Part shown: in pieces, positions 1 through 11,500 of the stretch
Numbering within the stretch: the stretch's first letter is position 1
How the letters are laid out: the number at the start of each line of letters is the position of its first letter
Assembly (NCBI RefSeq): GCF_019649055.1
Contig: NW_026570248.1
Coordinates: 558,001 to 622,000, forward strand
Direction: 5' to 3'
Length of the DNA: 64,000 bases
Origin: Paramacrobiotus metropolitanus
Taxonomy: Eukaryota > Tardigrada > Eutardigrada > Parachela > Macrobiotidae
Notes under the pieces: generated by a model
The model's input: the letters and a program-made list of their open reading frames with translations, nothing else
What the model was told of the DNA's origin: nothing
Databases searched by the model: none
Translations under genes and position numbers: made by a program

Positions 1-518
1 GGTTAAGGCGAAGTGAAGCCCAAAGTTATTATAAGTGAGCATATATTATAGTAAGCATAGTTTCTGGAATTTTACATGCACCTGCTCAGTTTCAGAACTG
101 CTTAAGCCGAGGCTTACTGCTGATCAGAAAACCATCAAGTTTCACTAACTTAATCATGCACTCTTACGATATGTAAGTCTAATCAAACAAAAACTGTCTG
201 ATTAAATTAACAAACGGAATAAACGTATATATAACTGATCGTAAGTACTGTCAATTTTGATATTAACTTGTACGAAATTATAAGTACGTATCGGTTATCC
301 TGTACTAACCAAAATGTTAATAGGCTAGTGACTTAACAACTTAACATACGAGTGATATAAGGAAAATACAGCACGCGAAAGAAAAGTCAAAAGTTTGCTA
401 TTCTGCAATGCACATGAGTAATGCAGGATAAAAAAGACTACTTTTTAGTGCACTCGTAGCGCTGATAAGTCATATACGAAAAATTCAGCATTTTTTGCGA
501 ATAGGGCAGTAGACTTAC

Positions 519-684
519 TTTGCAAAGATCTTATATTGCTTTTAAAATCCTCCTCTCGATAAATGGGCTCATCCCCCCAATCTGTGGAGTGCTCCCCCAC
601 GGAAGCACCTGAGTATGATTTCGAAAGAGAAGACGAAGCCCGACCGGAAGCCAAGGAATATTCGAGATCTTCATCCGGATCCAT
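519..684 (-). CDS. First coding exon of an unidentified gene (partial)
   Basis: An ATG at 684-682 opens 55 codons beginning MDPDEDLEYS and ending NIRSLQ, then CAAA|GTAAGT gives a consensus splice donor (GT at 518-517). The reading frame runs on only a short way past the donor, which supports a spliced exon. The peptide is hydrophilic: an acidic N-terminus, then a serine/alanine-rich stretch, then an acidic segment containing WGDEPIYREEDF. There is no signal peptide or membrane segment, so a cytosolic or nuclear protein is likely. I do not recognise the family. The next exon should lie in 1-500 or beyond the left edge; none could be assigned. Confidence 0.45.
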
Positions 685-3132
685 GATTAAATCCGCAGAC
701 TACGGGCGGATTCTAAACATTCACACTCGTTATAGATGGTCGTTCTTTGCGCAGAACGGGACCGCTTTTCTCTTACGATTTGTTGACCAAATTTTAGAGT
801 TTGTCAATATAGACTACGATACTATTACCGCAGACATATGGGTCCTTGTAAACGTGCATCAGGTAGAATGATCAAACAGTTGAAACACCCGACTGCATGT
901 ACATGTATCCTCCAACAGTAATATAACAATAACGAAATCCCCGAAGGTTCCACATTTAACAAACATCAATAATTGTGTAGTTAATGAATTTTTGTCCAAA
1001 CACCGAACACTGCTGGTAATTTTACGATTATGTTGCTGCTGGCATTCTGTTGGCGAAAAGCCGGTTTTTTAGCTCGACTCAGTGTTGCGAGTGCGTACTC
1101 GCTCATGCATGTGCTTAGACGGTACGTGACGATCGAGTTCCAAACTTGCTGAGCCGTCCATATATACACAGTAAATGTTTACGGCTTACGGCTACATTCC
1201 GTTGTGTATAATTCATGCTTCGATTCAATTTGGGAAAAAATAACAATACGTTTTTGTCATTCAAAATTCATCCTAAAGGTAAGGCGGCAGAACGTACAAA
1301 TTGTTCCCATTTACAACTTTGGTTCGACTTCGATCTATACTGTGGTGCTTCGCTTTGCTACGTACTTCGGTTGCTGGTGGTTGATTGCAGAGTATTGAAT
1401 ATAAATATTCTTGTGAAAAGGAAATGTCAAGGTCCTATTTATACATGCCGCTATGCACCACCGTTAGCTTTGAGTGTGTTAGGTTGAAATTTAAATTGCC
1501 GTAGTACACATGTGTCGGCTGGGAACTTCCTTTGCACAGGAGCGGCTATGGATTTTCAATTTGCTGAGCATGGGTGTGATAGAGAAAGATGCAGGATCGG
1601 TTACGTGTTGGCACTGAACAACGGGTTTGTTGCTAGAAATAAACACTGAAAGGAGAAAAGATCACATGCATTTTACATTTCGTAATCGCGCTACTGGTAC
1701 GTATTCGTGCTCGAGTATTATTAATAGAAAATGCCAACATTGCCGACTGTTGATGATTTTAATTTAACAGCATGAGACGAGAATCGAGAACTATCTGTAC
1801 GTACATATGTACCAGTCCTTCTTTCAAACAACCTATGAAACACGCGAAATAATACGCACACGGTATAATATTAATTGATTACAGTATTACTTACTACATT
1901 TAAGTTTATTGGCTAGAGACGCCCACCCTTCTTCTGTGTACAGATATAAATTTGCCGGCTTCAATGTGTAGGTACATATTTATTTACGAAGCTCACCACT
2001 TCATCCTACCAAATTGCATAGTTTTCAGAATTACCGTACAACTGCAACAGTGCTATATCTTTTATCGTTATCTTCGCGCGTATTTGCGTATTTGCTGCAT
2101 GCATGAGCGAAGTATAAGGTATCGTGGTTGGACTGGGCAATTTAGAATGTTAAATAAATTTTTACTGTAAATTTTGCTATCACTTACAATTAAAAGCATG
2201 TTTATGAAAATCACAATCGTCCACGTAGCGGATACGTGATTCACGGCACTATGCGATAATTATAATACCGTGACGACGTGATGTATGTATGTAGGTAGTT
2301 AGTGACTTTCAACTGTACAAAATACAACTGCACCAACATACCTACTGTTGGTATACAAAGGCTTGTGTTTACAACTGCAAAAAGTAGCAGACACAATAGA
2401 AAACCCATAGAATAAGCTCACTATCTATGCAATAAAAAACAAGTAAAATTGATAACAATTTTCAAAAATTGTACATTCTGCTATGCAGGGATTGCAGATC
2501 ACTATTTCTAAGGGAAAGCATAAAAATATGGGTTTGCAGCAAAATAATTGTTCAAATTGAAGGAATATACAGAATTCTGGATTTCCTTTTCGGTTTCCAC
2601 TACTTCAGTATTTTTACAGCCGTGCCATAATCTTAAAGGTTTATGCATTGAAAGTGTAACATCACCTATTCAGCGCCGCGTAAGCAGTTTTCACATTGTG
2701 TGCACTTCCCTTGCGGGATTGCTGTCGCTACCTATACAAAAAAACGTTCAGAAAAACTTAAGCAATGTTTCCAACCAATCGAAATAATTAAATTTATTAA
2801 CAGCACCAGAAAACGCTCGATCACAATGCTCACGATGGCAAAAACTACATATCATGATCAAACGACTGTATACATACTTCTACTGTCCCTATGCAAAAGT
2901 CTAAGACGTGTAAGGCGCGTTTTAAGGTTGCAATGCACTTATATGCAGTTTATAAGCGCATGGAAAGGCTTATTATAGGCTTAATAATATGCGACTCAGA
3001 AATAAATCTTATCTAAGCGCGTTTTTCGCATGCTTATTTTACGCTATCCGTGTAGATACTCATTTTTGGCGCGTAGAAGCTGCTCCAGTTATACCGGTAG
3101 ACGTCCCCCTAGCGCGGGTGTATACTTTCGGC

Positions 3133-3217
3133 CCGTCCTCACTGCAGCAATGGTATGTAATTTATCGTTAAATACGTACTGTATTTAGATTACATACCAT
3201 TGCTGCAGTGAGGACGG
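3133..3217. repeat. Perfect 29-bp inverted repeat (hairpin)
   Basis: The arm 3133-3161 (starting CCGTCCTCACTG) is the exact reverse complement of 3189-3217. The 27-base spacer contains a second nested stem, TAAATAC at 3169-3175 against GTATTTA at 3181-3187, around a five-base loop. As RNA this would fold into one long, almost unbroken hairpin. It could be a young foldback element, a snap-back duplication or a hairpin RNA precursor; the sequence alone does not decide. Confidence 0.85.
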
Positions 3218-5600
3218 CAACACCCGATAAACTTATTTCTTGTCAAGAGGTTCAGTAGTTTCTGATTTCTGTGATGCATTCGTCTGCAACATTTTTGCAT
3301 TCTCTCGCGAAACAAACAGTACTTTACAAAGAGCGAAATTACTTTGCAAATAACGTTCTTGATTCACGAGTCTTACAATGCCAAACCTGGCACTAGCAAT
3401 AAGGTATATTCAGAACATCCGGAAACTGTTTTGAAAGCCATTACGGGATATAGCAATAATAATGGCTGTTTGCCACAGTTTCAATTTGGTGTGGATGACT
3501 TTTCAAACATACATCTGCATACTGTACCTACTGTGTGACTGCGTCCAGTCCCTATATCCCTGTCGCGCGGGTTTTATACGAGAATTCTGTTTGTACATAA
3601 ATATATTACGAAACTGTATTGCATTTGACCCAACAACACAACTAGCGAAATTTCTTTAAATTTCGATGTCACTGTGTGATATAACGATTTGGCAAAAAGC
3701 TAAAGTACTGCTTCGGCGGTGCTGTTGTGGCTTATTGTTAAAAAATTGATAAACCGAAGTGTTTTCAAAACACCAAGCCAAAGGAACTGCTATCACAAAA
3801 TTTGGCTATCCATTAATGTTGGTTACGAAAATTCCTAAACCTAGTTCTACTAGTACTGAATATTGATTGTGTAAGCAATGCGTACTCGAACAACAAGTGC
3901 TGGAATGAAGCACCTACCAGTAGATAGCTAACTGAACTATAGCAGACAACAGTTGTCAGGTTTTAATTACTTAGTACTTATAAGGAAATGGCTACAAGTA
4001 CCCCTTAATTTCTACTGCATGGTAACGACAGGAGCCGCTACTGTCCAAGCAGAAGAAAAAGGTCCCGGCTGTATGCGTATCTGCGGCGTTACTTACATCT
4101 TTTATCCGATCTACCCGTAGCCTTTAATTAATTTGAGAGGATGGGGCCGTCGGCTATCGCCATTGTGAAGGAGTTGGGCAAAAGACTGCAGCAGCACACA
4201 GGAGAGCGTCGACCGCATGAATTTCTGCGTCAACGACTATCGTTGGAGATTCAGCGCGGAAATGCAGCATCTATCCTTGGCACGATGGATGGGGCGGCCG
4301 GATAGTTCAAATGAAGTTTTGCTGTTGTGAATAATATAACTTGTTTATTTTTCTTTTACCAGATCTGTGCATTGATTACTAATAAAAGCGCAAGAGTTTT
4401 GCTCCTGTTTTGCATTCGCAACCGTGAGGGTGAAAAGGGTGCCTGTATAGTGTTACCCTACTTATAAACCGCTTCCGTTGTACCCTCACCAGTAGTAAAG
4501 TACTGAAAATCTTCTCTTGCTTATAAAATTCAGTAATGAAAGTGTCTAATTAAGAGCTTTCCGAACGCGGCAACATTTGTAAAGGTGAGATACGAATAAA
4601 CTTTCTCTTACTAATATTTTCTGCGACAGCTAAACGTTGTCACCTCCCGATGATGAGAAATTACTATAAGACACCATTTAGTCGGACTGCAATGAAAGGT
4701 CAACCCCTCTGTAATATTGCGTTACTGGACAATGAGGGCGGTCAGTTTCATTTGGTACTGTCAGTCTCTGTACATGCAGCCTATGGTACGGACGCTCCCA
4801 CGCCTTTGGGAGTGTTGTTAATTGCGATTAATGTTTTAAGCATTCACTGCGAGCAGACCTTGCTGTAATAATATTCAAGCTGATCTTTCATGTTTAAGTT
4901 TTACCTGATGTAAGAAGTACGAGTTCATTGTAAGTATACGTCTGGATGCACATGTACCGTACGTTCATTCGCCCTGGTTAGCTGTCCTGATTAAAGCAAA
5001 ACGGGTTCTCTTCGAAAAGTCGCCAGGATAGATAGCCCCACATTCGTTATTTGAAGAATGAGAAGTCTCGCTTCGGCGAGCTCCCAAATACTCCAACCTG
5101 TGGCTTTACTGGCTTATGGGAATTTTTAAAGAGAACCCGCAAAAATTGGTGTGAACGGCGTGTATTTCGTGACCTTTAAAACCTGTTTTGTAAGGCAAAT
5201 GGTAGTTCAAGTACAAATACAAGACAGCACTATAGTACACACCCAGAAAATAAATGATTCGGGCTTAAAAATTTAACAGAAACAGTTTGTGATTTCCTTT
5301 TCGGTCTCACATTGATAGTGTCAAGAACGGTAACCAAAAAGCCTAAAGAAAGAAGTCGTTTATGCCAAAATGGTCGGACACTAGAAACCTACAGTATAGA
5401 TTATAAGAAGATGTAGAAAACTACAAGTACATTAAATGAACCTTTAAAACCTGCAAACCTTAACTAACCTAAGGCTTAAATCTAATCGGAGCTCTGACAC
5501 GTAAGTACTGTAGAAACTTCAAAATCCTTAAGCCTATTAGAAACCTAAGGATAACAGAAACAACTCCAATTAAGTTGTATCTAAATTTTAACCCGGATGA

Positions 5601-6356
5601 GACTACTGTCACCCCCTTGTTTAAATTAAAATAAACACACGTGCAACCTTAGGCTACAGTCACCACCTTCCTCATTCTCACTCCCTTTGACTATCGCCAC
5701 TCCTGTCTCCTTGGTCATTCTTATAAGACATTGTTGTTGGTTGACCTTTCGGCCAAGTTAAGAAAGAGTAAGAGTAGCAGTAAGAGGTAAGAGTAGCGGT
5801 AAGAGGTAAGAGTAATGGCGACCATTGGCGTTGCTTGTATGGAAAGAGGGGCAGCCATTTATTTATGACTCGGCGCTGCCGGTGACACCCTCGGTACCAT
5901 CACTGTCGGCATCACTGATTACGAAAGTGTACGAAAGTGTTGAGATCAACCGGGAGCGGAGGGCATCGGAATTTTGTTTCCGCGCGTGCAGCAACAAAGG
6001 GATGGTCACAATTGTGGACTTTTTCGCGATAACATTCGCTGCGGAACTCGTTAGCAAAAAAACCTTAATTAAGATGCTAAATTTAAAGTTACAAAAATGA
6101 GGCCGCACCCATCTTAGCGATGCATTAATGATTTTTAAATGGCACTATTCTTCGCTTAGCGCCTTTCCCTGCCGGCGGTGACAGGAACAGAATTGTAAAA
6201 AAAATAAAATTATAAGAATAAATTGAAAGGTGGTGGCAATGGCCAAAAGGGCTGTGGGCCGGGTAAGGAGTGACAATAGCCAAATGGGGTGGTAATACTT
6301 TATTTAAAAAAACGGTGATAATAGTTAAAAGAGGTTACAGGGGGATTACAATAGCC
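5601..6356. mobile_element. Inverted-repeat element, probably a non-autonomous DNA transposon relic
   Basis: Degenerate copies of a motif like GGCTATTGTCACCCC lie in one orientation on the left (5601-5616, 5652-5667, 5689-5703). They lie in the opposite orientation on the right (6229-6244, 6267-6281, 6313-6326, 6340-6356). Such multi-copy subterminal inverted motifs are typical of DNA-transposon ends and MITEs. The middle holds a 19-bp tandem repeat (5768-5820) and a stretch open on both strands (about 5825-6108), but no recognisable transposase. Exact termini and target-site duplication could not be fixed. Confidence 0.45.
5768..5820 (+). repeat. 19-bp tandem repeat, about 2.8 copies
   Basis: Two 19-base units (5768-5786, 5787-5805) built on GTAAGAGTAGC(A/G)GTAAGAG are followed by a partial third unit (5806-5820). 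It lies inside the inverted-repeat element. Confidence 0.75.
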
Positions 6357-8577
6357 ATTTAACATGTAATATTACGTTCCACTTAGCAAGATTGTTAATG
6401 AGGTTATGTCCACGTACAAACGCCAGCATGGAGGTCAAAGTAGCACGAGAATTTTTTAAATAATACTGTTTTCTGGGTGCTGCAGTTTGGTTTTCTTAGT
6501 CAGAGAAGCTGCTTGCATGGAAATGTAACGATATAGAAGTGACTCGTTCTGGCAAGGTTGCACAGTGCACTGCGTAAGTCGAGATCCCATAAGCTAATTC
6601 AGACTGATCCTGTTCCTGATCATGAAGCTAACTGGAGCGTTGCGGCACCGGCCTACCGGGAAGTCGGGAATCACTCCCATGCTAGAAAACGCTTCCGGCT
6701 GACATGGTGGCGGTAGCATGTAATGAGCAGCAATGCAGTTTTACCGGCCTGAAACCACTTCCGCCGTTGATTATCAGTGGTCCATCACGACCAGTTACAA
6801 GTAGCCAGAAGCAAGAAGCATACTGGTACGCATGTAGGTACTAGGAGTAGGTATCAGGCAGATACCGTTACAACCGCTGTGACGTCGCAACATGTACAGT
6901 ACATGTACTATTGTACAAAATATCATGACCTACCGTACAAAAATAATGGTATATGAATAATTTCTTTAGTACAGAAAACCAGTTGGTACCATGTCACAAC
7001 TCACAAGTACTGCATGACTGTGTTTTGCGTTTAGAAGTGCGCGCAGCAGAGGCGGCACTGCCGTTGCAGCAGTCAGCCCATGATAACACGCACTAGTACG
7101 AGAAGCATACGAGAATGTAGGCGTGCGTTACAGCTGCATCAAAAGCGTGCCGAGATATTTTTCATATCCATGTTTGGAAGCGGTCTGAGCTATTTGTTAC
7201 GAAATTGCTCCGCCTTGTAATAATCATGAAAAATTATAGCCAAAGTGGTCAACAAATCATTACAAAACCACCATGATGCGGTACATTACGAGTCGTAGGT
7301 ATACTAGTACAATACAGCAGCACACACTATAGAAGCACAGTCCCGGCATGTATCGCAATTAGAAAATTCAAAGCATACTAGAAGTATGCACTTCAATACT
7401 TCATCGTTTTAATACTGTTTTCACGGGACTGAAATGCATTTCGAACTGAAATAAGTAAATGTCAAGAAAAAAACGTAATGTAACAAGAATGTCAAAAACT
7501 GAAAAAGCAATCACCTTGAAGCTCCTTCCAATACCAATACTGAAATATTTAGTTACGAAATCTTTTAGATGTTGCTCATAGAAAGAAACCGAAGAAAATC
7601 GATAAACTAACACGAAGTTAAAAAGATTTTTATTTTCTCTTAAACCTCCCAGGTGAAAAATTAAAAACTTAGAATTACTGTAAGTATTTACGAGTAATAT
7701 CATTTTAGGTTTCTAACGGTTTAATATTACTATAGTTGTACTGGAGGCATTACTGTACTCCGTAGACTGTAGACATAATACATGTACTGGTAATAATATT
7801 TTAATACAGATTACAGTACATCATGATCTTAAACTATATTAATATTTAAAACTTTGTATATTTGATCACTATTATCACCGCCCTGACAAAATGACTCACG
7901 AGTGATACATTGAAAAAAACTGTTTTCGGCCATCCAAATCCACAAGAAAACTTACCACACAAACTACAGCAGCCGCTTTTTGACGTATGCGCCGTACTTA
8001 CAGTCACCGGCTAGACCAGCCCTCCCAGTGATGTTGATGGGCCGCGCTATGACCATGCCTATAAGCCAGTAGGTACACACACATTTCTACGCGCGTCCAG
8101 TTCCAGAACGGCAAATGAGGCCAACTTTGTGGTTTCCTTCGCTGAGCGCGTTTGATCATTCATTTTGGCTTATTCATCATACGTATGTATTTGTGTGCAT
8201 GCGCAGCCCAGTAAGCAGTTCACAACCAGACCAAATTATCTGATAGAACCATCATAAGTTTTGCGCAGTAGTGGGCAGATCTTTGAACACTCATCTTGTG
8301 TTTACAAGGATCTTTACAAGTTTCTTCTTGGCTGATCAGACGATCGTAGCGTTTGCCGATGTGTGTTGCACTGTTTTAATTATCAGCTATCAAACATTCG
8401 TTTTGTGCTTTGTTTTGTTACATCTGTGACTGCGTCTGTAGTATACTGGGATGCTGGATTGTATGATCTGCAATTTCGATGTGATGATATGATTCTTCTG
8501 TTTTTCAATTGGCGAATGTGCAGTAGCAGGCGCTGTTGAGTGATTTTATAACATCTCCGTTGAGGCCAGAAATCAAG

Positions 8578-11500
8578 ATGATGCTCTCACTGAAGATTCG
8601 CCTGCCTGAAGCAAATTCGACCAAAACTGTTCCGCTGAACTCCAGCCTGCTGGTATATGATGCGTGCAAACTGATACGTGAACGTTTCCAAGAGTTTGCA
8701 AATCAACTTGGGAAAGGTAAACAACGAAATCTAAAAGCAGTAGTTTTGGAGCACCCTGGCATAGCATTTTACAGAAGATATAAAAGGTGTTTTATGATTT
8801 CTGATACTCCATTGAATGCTTACTTTTATACCGACTAATAAATTTATAGTAATTAGTCGTAAATACGACATGTGTTGTAAGTAATACACATGTAAGTACG
8901 AGTATTGTACATATAGATATGTAAAAGTGTTACTATAAATATAAGCACTGCAAGCCAGTGCAAGGAGCCATTTCTTGAGTCAGTTGAGTGCAACAAATAT
9001 ACGGTCTAAGATTGGAGTTAACGGACAAGTTTTAAAAATTGTCATAAATTTTTATTTTCGTGTTAAGTTAAAACTAATAATGTGTTACAAATGCAGAGTT
9101 CTATCTGTTCACCTACAATACCTGCAAGCCGCAAAGGGTATTGAGAATCACTTGGCGGGACTGCTGAAGGCTGTTACATACTAAATAATGATTAGTTGCC
9201 AGCTTAAATAAAAAAAATTTAAACAACTGAACACTGAAACATTTCTAAATGAATGACTTATGGAAATGGCTAACGAGAAAAGGCTTGGTTGCTCTTGTGA
9301 ATACAAAAAAGAAGTAGATTGTATGCTGTTAATTTCGTAAAAAGATACAAGTGCTCGTAATTTGATTGAACTATGTACAGAATGTAGTATGGACGAGTAT
9401 ATAAGTTTACACTGCCGCTTCTATCCTGTAATCACTGTAGTACCGTATTGCATAATCTAATCGTTTATCTTGATTAATGAATGTAATTTTAGCTGTACTT
9501 GTACTAATTATAAGAAATCTCAACAGTTTACCTTTCTTATGGTTAGAATGAGTGACGTTTGATAATTTTCGCTAACTTTGTAAACGGTAACTTGCCTTAA
9601 TGCCTCTGGAAGGCATGTGTTCCATTTACTAACGTTCCAAAATTTTGTAGCCTCGGATTATGGTTTGTTTCTGAACGACGAAGATCCTCGTAAAGGAAGA
9701 TGGCTGGACCCCAATCGCGCTCTGGAATTTTACCTTTTGCGGAATGGAGTACGGTTATGACAACTGTATTTTTTTCCAGATTTTAATAATTTAGATAGCA
9801 CTTTTTTTTGTTACCATCCTTCTCTAAAGAACTTGTTCCGCTATCAAGCCGTGTTGCTGTTGAATTTTTATCGTTGTCTTCGTTTTTTGGCCAGTTGAAA
9901 AGATTCGCGAAAAATCGTTGTCGTTATATCGGGCGTATATTTCCATACTTTGCTATAAATTGACAGTTTTCTTGAATTAGTTTTATAGTACAGAATGCAG
10001 AATATTATTTTCTTGTCGCAAAATGAAAGAATTTATTGTTGTTGTAACGTCGTTTGCGTATTTTTAGGATACACTGGAATATCGCAAAAAGATACGGTCT
10101 TTGAAAGTACGCATGCTGGACAACAGTGTAAAAACGCTTATGGTTGATGAAAGCCAGACGCTGAAGAATCTTCTTCCCATTATCTGTGCGAAAATTGGTA
10201 AGCTGATAAATAGCTTTGCTTAATTTTACAGTACGTGCGTTTTCTTTGGGGCATTGCGTGTGATTTTAGCCTTTAACGTATTGGATAGAGGAGAGCTTTT
10301 TACTCGAATGGGTATTCGGTTGTTTGAGTAGATTGGGATTATATTGGTTCACTGTGCCGAAAACCGCGTTTGTTATGATAAATGCATCTCTGGAACCGTT
10401 CTTGACAAGGAAAAAACATTAGGAACATACCCATTCTCTATAAATGTCTAGCTTTACTGACTGCTATTCTGCTGTTATCTTGTTATAAATCAGGATGGCG
10501 TAAACAGTAGACATGGGCTATTTATGGATCCCACATGCTCATTTTCATGTTTGTGTTTAGGTCTGACTAACTACGATGAGTACGACTTGGTACGCGAAAT
10601 TCGAGAAGAAGAGAAGGAAAATGCTCGGAGGTTCAGCGAGACGGGCTCGACTACTGGAACGTTGAAAAAAAGTGGAACTTTGACTCGCGATCGCGATCAG
10701 AAGAAGATGGACAAACTCAAACAAAAGCTGGCCACCGACGATGACGGTAATGATTTTTCTGTTGTTGTGTGCCACGAAAACAGCTCCTTCCGGAAGTACA
10801 TAGACCATAGTGAGATAAAACAAGTGCCGTCTACAGCGCGTCTAAATATCGTCTTTGTTAAGATTGTATGGGGGTTTGATTGAGTGCAGCGAGCTGGTAT
10901 GAGATTCCCTGTTACGGTATTGACTTTAACGAGTATTTCCAATATTCTGAAACAGACGATAAAATATAGTAGACCGACGGTGGTACTGCTGAAAATGTGC
11001 CTTAAAGCGTCGAAATGTGATTTAAAAGCATTTCGATTATATCATTTGATCGATTAGAATTGCTAATTCGCGTGCCGAGGCAGAGCTGTGAACCAGCCGG
11101 CTCGGTGACATGGGCGGATATGGCTAGCTTGGCCGAAGCTGTTGTATCCAGCATCTAGGTGCCGCACATGGTCAAAAGTATCCGTCCGGTGTGATTAATG
11201 GCGCTTAGTGAGCCTCTTGAGCACCGAGGCAAGAAATCTAGAGCTTCCTGGCGTTTTGTTGTTGTTGTTTCGGTTATGTCGGGTGTTTATAACGTGGTAT
11301 TAGAAGCTGACACATTGAAGCACGAACCGCACTTTTTGTGATTTTCTTGGATAAGAAGGCAAAGTTTTCATAAACATATAAACATTTAAATGAGGTTTTT
11401 CGCGCTAACGGATAATCGGCAATCGGCCTCGTACAACGTAAGAAAATTATAGAATGCGAATAAGGGCGGCTGTAATTTTTCTGTCAGTATAGAGCCTACT

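Larger units (their letters stand above)
685..8577. other. Long non-coding region upstream of talin
   Basis: AT-rich DNA with only short open frames (100 codons or fewer), none with a recognisable protein. It contains a perfect hairpin at 3133-3217, an inverted-repeat element at about 5601-6356 and a short tandem repeat at 5768-5820, listed separately. Short GTAC palindromes recur, for example at 6894-6902. The stretch just before 8578 probably includes the talin promoter and 5' UTR, but I see no convincing TATA box or other start signal. One or more non-coding 5' exons of talin could be hidden here. Confidence 0.6.
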
